From DAOMFM01 sp035429825 (lineage in GTDB: Bacteria; Acidobacteriota; Blastocatellia; UBA7656; JADIYM01), in the NCBI GenBank assembly GCA_044224215.1, contig JBGAKX010000133.1:1-12455 (forward strand): DNA of 12,455 bases, read 5' to 3'. A program made the translations under genes and the position numbers. Of this stretch, positions 7,498 to 12,455 are shown piece after piece. The stretch's first letter is position 1. Each line of letters starts with the position of its first letter. Below the pieces are notes generated by a model that was not told where the DNA came from, made no database searches, and saw only the letters and a list, made by a program, of their open reading frames with translations.

Positions 7498-7570
7498 TTC
7501 ACGCAAAGGCGCAAAGGGACGCAGAGACGCGGAGAGTGAAATGAAAATTTGCTTTGCGGCTTTGCGTGAA
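7498..7570. repeat. 73-bp palindromic repeat element (family B)
   Basis: The arms are TTCACGCAAAGGCGCAAAG at 7498-7516 and CTTTGCGGCTTTGCGTGAA at 7552-7570, a 19-bp inverted repeat with one mismatch. The centre is purine-rich and continues the GACGCAGAGACGCGGAG pattern. I recall GCAAAG/CACGCAAAG elements of this type as dispersed intergenic repeats in Acidobacteria, Planctomycetes and related phyla. It fills the gap between the winged-helix gene (stop at 7585) and the LolA-like gene, and may act as a terminator hairpin for the former. No transposase is associated. Confidence 0.8.
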
Positions 7571-7584
7571 CCAACTCTCTACGC

Positions 7585-8673
7585 CTACAACGTCACGCCC
7601 CGCAGGCCCTCGGCCAGCGTGCGCTCGTCCACGATGATCCCCTGCCCCTCGAGCGCGGTCATCACGTCCGCCCGCAACCGCTCGAGCGAGTAGTTCGGAT
7701 CCCCGTGATACATCTCACGGAACCGTGCTGCAATCTTGCGGACCTCGTAGATCGGATCTTCCGAAGACACATCTTTAAGACTTGTTTTTAAATATTTATT
7801 ACTGGTCTCACGGACTAGGCTGCTCTTCCTGACTGGGCTGGTCTCCTGGACTGGGCTATTCCCTGAGACCACCTCATAGACCACGCCCTGGACCTTGCTC
7901 TTGCCGAAGATCCGCTCCGATTTTCGGATCAACCCCTTGGCCTCGAGGTCAGCAATCGCCCGCTGGACGCTCGACTGCGAGATCTGCGTCTTCTCGGCGA
8001 GCTTTGGCAAACTGACCGCACAGAAGGGTTTACCGAATCCCCACGAGAGCCGGTACAGCCTGACGAACACGAGCTGCGAGTATGGTGCAAGCAGCGGCAA
8101 CAGGTGATCCGTGATCCGGTTCGGGATCTGAAGGTACCCCTCGACATCGGGCAGGCTCGCGACCAGATCGACCTTATCAAGGCTGGTCACAAGGACTGGG
8201 CTGGTCTCAGTGACTAGGCTAGTCGGTGTGGTTAGGCTGCTCTCTGACCAGGCTTGCGGCTGTTCAGGGACTAGGCTAGTCTCAGTGACTGGGCTAGTCG
8301 GTGTGACCGGCCTTGGTATCTCGCTGATTTTATACCCTATTGCAGGGCTGGTCTCGGTGACTAGGCTGGTCTCAGTGGTTGGCCTAGTCTCACTGACTAG
8401 GGTAGTCTGTATGGGTAGGCTAGTCTCCGCGACTGGGCTGGTCTCTGTGACTATACTAGTCTGTGTGACCACGCTTGATTCGGGAGTCGGATTGCTCTCG
8501 AACGAGGGGATTTGTGACGGCGGTTGCGGCGGAACGTTGCCCTCGGCCTCGTCCAGGATCTGGCGCATCGGCGACACGCGGCTGATCTGGAACGACGTTG
8601 GGATGACGGGGCGCTTCGTCTTGGGACCCGGAACCCGGCGGGCCTCGTCCTTCCGCTCTTTGGGGTCGGTCAC
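7585..8673 (-). CDS. Winged-helix DNA-binding partner of ParA with intragenic repeats, 362 aa
   Basis: The start is GTG at 8671-8673, one base after the parA stop, with GAGGT about 8 nt upstream inside parA; the two are probably translationally coupled. Residues 1-66 are basic and proline-rich. Residues 67-165 are a degenerate hexapeptide repeat (TETSLV/TETSPV). Residues about 178-270 form a winged helix-turn-helix of the HTH_36 or replication-initiator kind: 'YLQIPNRITDHLLPLLAPYS', 'VRLYRLSWGF', and the helix-turn-helix 'LPKLAEKTQISQSSVQRAIADLEAKGLI'. A second short repeat block lies at 271-291, and a helical C-terminal domain at about 305-362. It lacks the ParB CTPase motifs. From its place after ParA it is probably the DNA-binding adaptor of a partition or replication module (inference). 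It uses many CTA and CCA codons in the repeats, unlike its GC-rich neighbours. Confidence 0.85.
   Translation of the reverse strand: MTDPKERKDEARRVPGPKTKRPVIPTSFQISRVSPMRQILDEAEGNVPPQPPSQIPSFESNPTPESSVVTQTSIVTETSPVAETSLPIQTTLVSETRPTTETSLVTETSPAIGYKISEIPRPVTPTSPVTETSLVPEQPQAWSESSLTTPTSLVTETSPVLVTSLDKVDLVASLPDVEGYLQIPNRITDHLLPLLAPYSQLVFVRLYRLSWGFGKPFCAVSLPKLAEKTQISQSSVQRAIADLEAKGLIRKSERIFGKSKVQGVVYEVVSGNSPVQETSPVRKSSLVRETSNKYLKTSLKDVSSEDPIYEVRKIAARFREMYHGDPNYSLERLRADVMTALEGQGIIVDERTLAEGLRGVTL
7771..7800. other. AT-rich tract inside the winged-helix gene
   Basis: Twenty-six of 30 bases are A or T, including TTTTTAAATATTTATT, in a window that is otherwise strongly GC-rich. It encodes the NKYLKTSLKD segment just after the second repeat cluster. 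A tract of this type next to directly repeated sites is what a DNA-unwinding element beside iterons looks like, but it may only be an unusual linker. Confidence 0.55.
7801..7863. repeat. Second cluster of the 18-bp repeat (about 3.5 units)
   Basis: On the plus strand, units beginning GACTAGGCTG, GACTGGGCTG and GACTGGGCTA start at 7813, 7831 and 7849, exactly 18 bp apart, with a further half unit (ACTGGTCTCA) at 7801. They encode the ETSPV/SSLVRETS residues 271-291. The motif is the same as in the larger cluster more than 300 bp away, on the other side of the winged-helix domain. Confidence 0.8.
8179..8475. repeat. Main cluster of about sixteen 18-bp repeats (candidate iterons or centromere)
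   Basis: The plus-strand consensus is GTGACTAGGCTAGTCTCA, with A/G variation at the two TAG-type positions. Well-matched units have their GACT core at 8212, 8269, 8287, 8359, 8395, 8431 and 8449; most spacings are exact multiples of 18, with one extra codon between 8212 and 8269. More degenerate units fill the gaps. The 13-mers at 8212-8224 and 8269-8281 are palindromes except for the central base. The array encodes residues 67-165 of the winged-helix protein as hexapeptides. It is a coding repeat and, by its conserved wobble bases, possibly also a DNA-level site. Confidence 0.8.
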
Positions 8674-8674
8674 G

Positions 8675-9523
8675 TTACGTCACCTCACGCAGGCGGATGG
8701 CCGTTTCCTTGACCGCCGGCATATTGAGCCGTTCGAGAATCTCCGTCGTCAACTCGTCGAACTGCTGGATCGCGCGCGTCACGCCCGGCGTCACCGGAGT
8801 CATCAGGTAGATCGGGGTGTGGTATGCGGGCGCCTCCGCAAGCTTTGTGTTTACAGTAATTACCGTTGCAATGAGCCTGCTGCCGAGTATCGGGTCGGTT
8901 TCGATCTTGAGCCGTGCCTCGCGCGAGAGGTTCGTATTGTTGAACTGCGTGATCAGCGAACCGAGGATCGTCAGCTTGCCGCGCGCAATCAGCTCGTCGA
9001 GCGATACGAGCAGGTCGCCGACGCCTTCGAGCGGCAGGTACTGCGCCGCCACGGGCACGATCACGTGCGTCGCCGCCTTGAGCGCGGCGGTGAAGAGAAG
9101 TCCGAGGTTCGGCGGCGTGTCGATCACGATCAGGTCATAGGTCTTCGAGACTTCGTGAACCGCCTCGACCAGCCGGTCGATGACCGTGGCCGGTTCGCGG
9201 TCGAACTGCGCGAGGCCGAGGCTGGACGGAATCAGGTCCAGGTTCGGCATCTCGGTCTCGTAAATAGCTGACTGTATTGACTCGAAGGGAAGTCGCACGG
9301 GCCGCGTCGGCGTCGAGTAGTCCCACCGCGGGCACACGACTTCGGTGAGCGTGGACCCCAGCTGTTCGCGGTCGTACACGCTCGTCGACGCATTCGCCTG
9401 AGGATCGCAGTCGATCAGGGCCACCGAGTAGCCGGCCACGGCAAAGCCGGCCGCCAGATTGACGGCGGTCGTCGTCTTGCCGACACCGCCTTTCTGGTTT
9501 GCTACCGCGATAATCGTCGTCAC
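8675..9523 (-). CDS. parA: ParA/Soj-family partition ATPase, 282 aa
   Basis: This is a MinD/ParA-type ATPase that would bind DNA non-specifically as an ATP dimer and move cargo or replicons. The deviant Walker A 'KGGVGKTT' is at residues 11-18 with both signature lysines (K11, K16). The A' box 'DCDPQANAS' is at 38-46 and Walker B 'LIVIDTPPNLG' at 131-141. There is no N-terminal helix-turn-helix, so it is the short Soj-like type. The GTG at 9523 is chosen because GGAGA precedes it by 6 nt and the family usually begins MTTIIAVANQ. In-frame ATGs at 9553 and 9562 would add 10-13 residues without a good ribosome-binding site. The stop is one base before the winged-helix gene, so the two form one operon. 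There is no parB in the window. The symbol reflects family membership; the cargo is unknown. Confidence 0.9.
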   Translation of the reverse strand: MTTIIAVANQKGGVGKTTTAVNLAAGFAVAGYSVALIDCDPQANASTSVYDREQLGSTLTEVVCPRWDYSTPTRPVRLPFESIQSAIYETEMPNLDLIPSSLGLAQFDREPATVIDRLVEAVHEVSKTYDLIVIDTPPNLGLLFTAALKAATHVIVPVAAQYLPLEGVGDLLVSLDELIARGKLTILGSLITQFNNTNLSREARLKIETDPILGSRLIATVITVNTKLAEAPAYHTPIYLMTPVTPGVTRAIQQFDELTTEILERLNMPAVKETAIRLREVT

Positions 9524-9683
9524 TGACTGTCTCCGATTGAATATTTCAGCCATGAGTACCACACCGGAATCGGAAAATCGAGTCGCACCGCGCCGCGAAC
9601 GGCATGTTTCGCGCGGGTTTCACGCGCACACGCATTCCGCCAGTAATTCGCCGGATCATGAACAAATACATGGATTCGCGGAC

Positions 9684-9713
9684 AGTGTAACCCGGCAGGG
9701 GGCCGTGGAACAA
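9684..9713 (-). promoter_or_regulatory. Candidate promoter for the parA operon
   Basis: On the minus strand TTGTTC (9708-9713) is followed after 18 nt by TACACT (9684-9689). This is a modest sigma-70-type match (3/6 and 4/6) that would give an mRNA leader of about 155 nt before the GTG at 9523. The nested palindrome at 9746-9820 lies about 33 bp upstream of the -35, where an operator or partition site would fit. Confidence 0.3.
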
Positions 9714-9745
9714 TTCCCGAATTTGAAAAGCGAGAATCAATGCAT

Positions 9746-9820
9746 AGCCGATCGCGTCAGCGATCGGGGTAACTCCAAGGATCGGGGACAAGGTTCCCCC
9801 GATCGCTGACGCGATCGGCT
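9746..9820. repeat. Nested palindrome: 24-bp perfect inverted repeat whose arms are themselves palindromes
   Basis: The arms at 9746-9769 and 9797-9820 are perfect reverse complements over 24 bp, with a 27-nt spacer. Each arm contains CCGATCGC-4 nt-GCGATCGG, itself an 8-bp-stem palindrome. GATCGGGG in the spacer offers a further alternative pairing. It lies between the broken copper-protein gene and parA. Candidate roles are a REP/BIME-like dispersed element, a protein-binding site for the partition unit, or a terminator. The sequence alone does not decide between them. The arms contain the likely original stop codon of the copper-protein gene (9757-9759 on the minus strand). Confidence 0.8.
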
Positions 9821-9895
9821 CTGCGTTCAACCTGCGAGAGAGCCGCAAGCGTCGCGACGACCTCGGACGGCTTCCCTCGTTGCCGCGATAGACCT
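9757..9895 (-). pseudogene. Displaced C-terminal codons of the SCO1-like gene
   Basis: Beyond the current stop, the minus strand still encodes the expected SCO tail, but in other frames. Shifted by one base before the stop, it reads 'DGTLVKVYRGNE', the usual continuation of this family. Shifted again after that, it reads 'KPSEVVATLAALSQVE' and runs to a TGA at 9757-9759 inside the palindrome. Both breaks fit single missing bases: CCGATGG for an expected CCGGATGG, and GAGGGAAG for an expected GAGTGGAAG. The tail is either truly decayed or hidden by sequence errors. Confidence 0.65.
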
Positions 9896-10675
9896 TCACG
9901 AGCGTTCCATCGGAGACACCACCGCCGTCCTCAGCGAATGCACGATCTGATCGTTCTCGGTCCGGTACACGAGTCCGTAGCTCTCTGCCACGCGGCGAAT
10001 GTCCTCGGGAGTCCCCGTCGCGAACACCCAGCCCTCGGGCAGCGCGCCCGACGCCGACGCGTGCTTGAGTGCATACGCGCGCATCACCGCAGGCGAGTCG
10101 TAATCGGGATCGATGCTGATGCTCACGAGCTCGACGTCGGCTCCCAGACCAGGATTGCGGTCGAGCTCCTTGCGGATCTCGGCAAAATTGTCCGTCATCA
10201 ACGGGCAGTAATCCGGCAGCGGGCACCGCGTATATATAAAGGTTATGACGACGGCCTTGCCGCGGAACTGCTCGAGCGTGACGGGCCGTCCGTCCTGATC
10301 GAGCAGCGAGAATCCGGGCGCCGCCGCGCCGGGAACCGGGTCCGCGGGGCCTTCGATTCTGCTCGGCAGCGACTGCGTGCCCGTGGCCGCCGTGACGACG
10401 ATGTTCTCGAGCCACGAGCTCTTTCCTGCGACGACGAGATCGGCCGTGATCGCGCGCCCCGGCGCGAGCGCCTGGACCATCTGCGCGTCCTTCAGCCGAA
10501 AGGGCATCGTCATCGCCGGCATGTAGCCGGGGATCTCGGCGTGCGCGACCGTAACGCGCAATGCGTCCCCGTCGACCGAAACGACCGTTCCGTGAAGCTC
10601 GTACCGCTCGGCCGGTTCCGGCCGTGCGCACGACACTGCCGCGAGGGCGACCAACAGGACCACCACTGAGCGCAT
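9896..10675 (-). CDS. CusF-like plus SCO1/SenC copper lipoprotein, 3' end frameshifted, 259 aa as read
   Basis: SCO proteins deliver copper to cytochrome oxidase or act as thiol oxidoreductases. Residues 1-16 form a lipoprotein-like signal with Cys16 (LAAVSC). Residues about 25-97 are a CusF-type copper-binding domain with His45 and 'MPAMTMPF' (Met55, Met57). Residues about 115-259 are the thioredoxin-like SCO domain. Its cysteine pair is 'CPLPDYC' (Cys151, Cys157), spaced CX5C instead of the classical CX3C, and the copper-ligand histidine is His246 in 'IVHSLRT'. The reading frame then ends in the unusual tail SPMERS, and the expected C-terminal residues lie in other frames. About 16-30 residues are therefore missing, though the metal ligands are retained. 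ATG at 10675 or GTG at 10678 are both possible starts; neither has a ribosome-binding site, which suggests a leaderless mRNA. Divergent from the gene at 10797. Confidence 0.85.
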   Translation of the reverse strand: MRSVVVLLVALAAVSCARPEPAERYELHGTVVSVDGDALRVTVAHAEIPGYMPAMTMPFRLKDAQMVQALAPGRAITADLVVAGKSSWLENIVVTAATGTQSLPSRIEGPADPVPGAAAPGFSLLDQDGRPVTLEQFRGKAVVITFIYTRCPLPDYCPLMTDNFAEIRKELDRNPGLGADVELVSISIDPDYDSPAVMRAYALKHASASGALPEGWVFATGTPEDIRRVAESYGLVYRTENDQIVHSLRTAVVSPMERS

Positions 10676-10684
10676 CACGCGGCG

Positions 10685-10690
10685 AGTGTA
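10685..10690 (-). promoter_or_regulatory. Candidate extended -10 for the SCO gene (leaderless start)
   Basis: The minus strand has TGCTACACT, an extended -10-like motif. Its last base is only 7-10 nt from the GTG/ATG start pair, so transcription would begin at or next to the start codon. The -35 region would fall inside the palindromic element 10696-10743, with no good hexamer. Confidence 0.4.
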
Positions 10691-10695
10691 GCAGA

Positions 10696-10743
10696 AGCCG
10701 CAGATGAACGCAGATTCGCGGAATTTGCGTGTATCTGCGGCCC
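10696..10743. repeat. 48-bp palindromic repeat element (family A, copy 2)
   Basis: The arms GCCGCAGATGAACGCA (10697-10712) and TGCGTGTATCTGCGGC (10726-10741) are imperfect inverted repeats and match the arms of the element at 3337-3394. It sits in the 118-bp divergent intergenic region between the SCO gene and the regulatory-like-domain gene, upstream of both starts. Confidence 0.8.
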
Positions 10744-10752
10744 TCTTATTGT
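10725..10752 (+). promoter_or_regulatory. Weak candidate promoter for the 10797 gene
   Basis: TTGCGT (10725-10730), a 16-nt spacer and TATTGT (10747-10752) make a poor but correctly placed sigma-70-type pair about 45 nt before the start codon. The -35 would be contributed by the palindromic repeat. Other pairs are possible. Confidence 0.25.
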
Positions 10753-10796
10753 ATTCATTGCAGGGGTCGTCCGGTCATCGCGTCCAGAGGTTTCGC

Positions 10797-12449
10797 ATGA
10801 AGAGAACGCTCACGGCAGTCGCGGTCCTGCTCGTGCTGGGTTTGAGCGCCCGCGCACAGCAACCATCCCCTCCCACCGGATCGATCTCAGGCCAAGTCGT
10901 CCTCGACGGCAAACCCGTCGCGGGCATCGGCGTGCTCGTCTCGACGCGGCAGGATTTCGGCGACGCGAAGACCGTGGCGCGAACCTCGACCGACAAGGAA
11001 GGCAACTTCACATTCTCCGACCTCGCAGCCGGGAATTACACGCTGCTTCCCGACGCACCGGCCTACGTCATCAACGGGCAGAAACGCAGCTGGAATCCTG
11101 GCATGAGCGTGACGCTCGCCGCCGGCGAAACCGTCGACGCACTCTCGCTCGTACTCGAGCGCGGTGGTGTGATCACCGGCCGCGTCTACGACTCCAACGG
11201 GAAGCCGGTCATCGAGGAGAATGTTCAGATCCGGCCGGTTGACGAGAATGGAAAGCCCGTTCAGACGTCGTTCTCGTTTTCGAGCAACCGGACCGACGAT
11301 CGCGGGATATACCGCGTGTTCGGGCTCAAGCCCGGCCGGTACATCGTGTCGGCTGGGATGCGTAGCGACGGCGGGCAGATGAACTACGGAACCGCGCGGA
11401 AGCAGTTTCCCGAGACGTTCTATCCGGGCGTGATGGACGAAGGCCGGGCAACCCCCGTCGAAGTAACCACCGGCGGCGAGGTGTCCGGGATCGATATCGG
11501 CTTTGGTCGGCTGACGCAAACGTTCACGGTATCGGGCCGCGTCCTCGACGAATCCGGCGCGCCCGTCGCCAAAGTCAACTGCGGGTACGGGATGGTGACT
11601 GGCGGCCGGTTCTCCGGGGGCATCGGATTCGGAGGCACTTCGAACGACCGTGGCGAGTTCGAGTTCAACGGGCTCGGTCCCGGTTCGTACGCCGCCATCG
11701 TGTGGCCCGACGGAAAGAACCCGCGGTACGCTAGTCCTACGCCCTTTGAGGTGGCCGATCGCAACGTCTCCGGTCTCGTGATCAACATGAAGAAGGGCAC
11801 GACCGTTTCGGGCTCGGTCGTGTTCGAAGGCGCGGCGGCGCGCGAGTCCGCGTCGGCGGCGCAGAACGTTGCCGTGGTGCTGTCCCGGCCTCCGTCTGGA
11901 TCGAACGGATCGCTCGAGAATCAGCTGTCGGCAAAGAGCGGGCGACTCAATGCGGACGGATCCTTCACGCTTGCGGGCGTGGCTGCGGGTCAGTACCAGA
12001 TCGGAATCTGGAGCTACGGCGGAGCCAAGGGCATGAGTGTCGTTCGGATCGAACGAAACGGCACGCCAATCCCCAGCGAGATCGAGGTCACCGCCGAAAC
12101 GGACGTGACCGGGCTTGTGATCGTCGTCGCGAGCGGAACCGGCGCGTTGCGCGGACATGTCACCGTAACCGGTGGCACGCTGCCGAACGACCACATGAGC
12201 GTCGCATATCGGCGCGCGGACGTTTCGACGCAGGCGCAGCGCGCGAGGATCGACGATCGCGGACAGTTCCTTGTCGAGGGACTCGCCGCGGGCGAGTACA
12301 TCGCCTCGATCGATGGGTACACCGGGGACACGCCGGGGAACTGGGTCGTTCACAAAGGCAAGGAGCAGCACATCACGGTGGCCGATGGCGCGACGGCGGA
12401 CGTCAGCCTGACACTCGACCTCGAGCACGATCCGACGGAGAAGCCGTGA
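10797..12449 (+). CDS. Secreted protein with five carboxypeptidase-regulatory-like (transthyretin-fold) domains, 550 aa
   Basis: The ATG at 10797 is preceded by AGAGG at 7 nt and gives a signal peptide (MKRTLTAVAVLLVLGLSARAQ). An upstream in-frame ATG at 10704 lies inside the palindromic repeat and is unlikely. Five beta-sandwich repeats follow, at about 28-121, 123-238, 243-332, 334-446 and 448-542. Most open with a 'GxVxGxV' strand ('GSISGQVVLDGKPV', 'GVITGRVYDSNGKPV', 'FTVSGRVLDESGAPV') and close with 'G.F.f.gL.pG.Y' ('GNFTFSDLAAGNYTL', 'GEFEFNGLGPGSYAA', 'GQFLVEGLAAGEYIA'). This is the CarboxypepD_reg/CNA-B-like pattern of secreted or surface adhesion and scaffold proteins; there is no peptidase domain. 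Only one cysteine is apparent in the mature part. Its TGA overlaps the ATG of the next gene by one base, suggesting coupled translation. Confidence 0.9.
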   Translation: MKRTLTAVAVLLVLGLSARAQQPSPPTGSISGQVVLDGKPVAGIGVLVSTRQDFGDAKTVARTSTDKEGNFTFSDLAAGNYTLLPDAPAYVINGQKRSWNPGMSVTLAAGETVDALSLVLERGGVITGRVYDSNGKPVIEENVQIRPVDENGKPVQTSFSFSSNRTDDRGIYRVFGLKPGRYIVSAGMRSDGGQMNYGTARKQFPETFYPGVMDEGRATPVEVTTGGEVSGIDIGFGRLTQTFTVSGRVLDESGAPVAKVNCGYGMVTGGRFSGGIGFGGTSNDRGEFEFNGLGPGSYAAIVWPDGKNPRYASPTPFEVADRNVSGLVINMKKGTTVSGSVVFEGAAARESASAAQNVAVVLSRPPSGSNGSLENQLSAKSGRLNADGSFTLAGVAAGQYQIGIWSYGGAKGMSVVRIERNGTPIPSEIEVTAETDVTGLVIVVASGTGALRGHVTVTGGTLPNDHMSVAYRRADVSTQAQRARIDDRGQFLVEGLAAGEYIASIDGYTGDTPGNWVVHKGKEQHITVADGATADVSLTLDLEHDPTEKP

Positions 12450-12455
12450 TGCCAC
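12449..12455 (+). CDS. Start of a downstream coupled gene (cut by the window edge)
   Basis: ATG at 12449-12451 overlaps the preceding stop codon as TGATG, with GGAG 8 nt upstream, the usual arrangement for translational coupling. Only two codons (M, P) are visible, so the product is unknown. In similar loci the next gene often encodes another regulatory-like-domain protein, but nothing here shows that. Confidence 0.35.

Noticed and set aside
8179..8475. CRISPR array or transposon end repeats
   Set aside because: The 18-bp units are contiguous, degenerate and in frame with a protein; there are no spacers, terminal inverted repeats or target duplication.
8210..9271. 353-aa plus-strand frame across parA and the winged-helix gene
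   Set aside because: It is built from the complementary strand of the 18-bp repeats and parA and spans two real genes. The parA frame has all Walker motifs.
9524..9745. An additional small gene between parA and the SCO gene
   Set aside because: No frame with a ribosome-binding site and a recognisable product was seen. The in-frame ATGs upstream of parA lack a Shine-Dalgarno sequence. The region is best read as leader and promoter.
9546..10631. 361-aa minus-strand frame overlapping the SCO gene
   Set aside because: Most of it is an out-of-frame reading of the SCO gene. Its only meaningful part is the displaced SCO tail, reported as a frameshift.
10887..12455. 522-aa minus-strand frame antisense to the regulatory-like-domain gene
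   Set aside because: It is a shadow frame. The plus-strand frame has a signal peptide and five recognisable repeats.

Overview
The window looks like chromosomal DNA of a high-GC, Gram-negative soil-type bacterium, most likely an acidobacterium and perhaps of the Vicinamibacteria type. That is an inference. It rests on five families that commonly occur together there: a large Asp-box (BNR) propeller protein, a carboxypeptidase-regulatory-like repeat protein, DUF2950 and DUF3300 proteins, a LolA-like protein and a CusF-SCO1 lipoprotein. Several short palindromic intergenic elements of the kind frequent in such genomes support it. I see no rRNA, tRNA, transposase or CRISPR array.

Layout. Positions 1-252 hold a repeat block: 44-bp tandem units, an inverted half copy and two hairpins. 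A small secreted protein gene (385-888, +) follows and converges on a minus-strand series across a strong hairpin (901-939). Read 5' to 3' on the minus strand, that series is a LolA-like secreted protein (6649-7404), an 11-Asp-box propeller protein (3346-6504), a DUF3300 protein with an Asn-rich tract (1995-3284) and a DUF2950 protein (957-1922). All four carry export signals, so this is an envelope or secretion block.

Upstream on the same strand is a two-gene unit: a Soj/ParA-type ATPase (8675-9523) and, one base later, a winged-helix DNA-binding protein (7585-8673). No ParB is present. The winged-helix gene carries about sixteen copies of an 18-bp repeat in one cluster and about three more in a second cluster on the other side of its DNA-binding domain. 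A 30-bp tract with 26 A/T lies beside the second cluster. This resembles a partition or replication module whose DNA sites are embedded in the partner gene, and it is the most interesting feature of the window.

Further right is a CusF-SCO1-type copper lipoprotein gene (9896-10675, -). Its 3' end appears broken by two single-base deletions, and its displaced C-terminal codons remain readable down to a nested palindrome at 9746-9820. It diverges from a secreted protein with five transthyretin/carboxypeptidase-regulatory-like domains (10797-12449, +). The TGA of that gene overlaps the ATG of a further gene that leaves the window.

Three palindromic elements (3337-3394, 7498-7570, 10696-10743) lie at gene ends or promoters, and one of them supplies the last 15 codons of the propeller gene.
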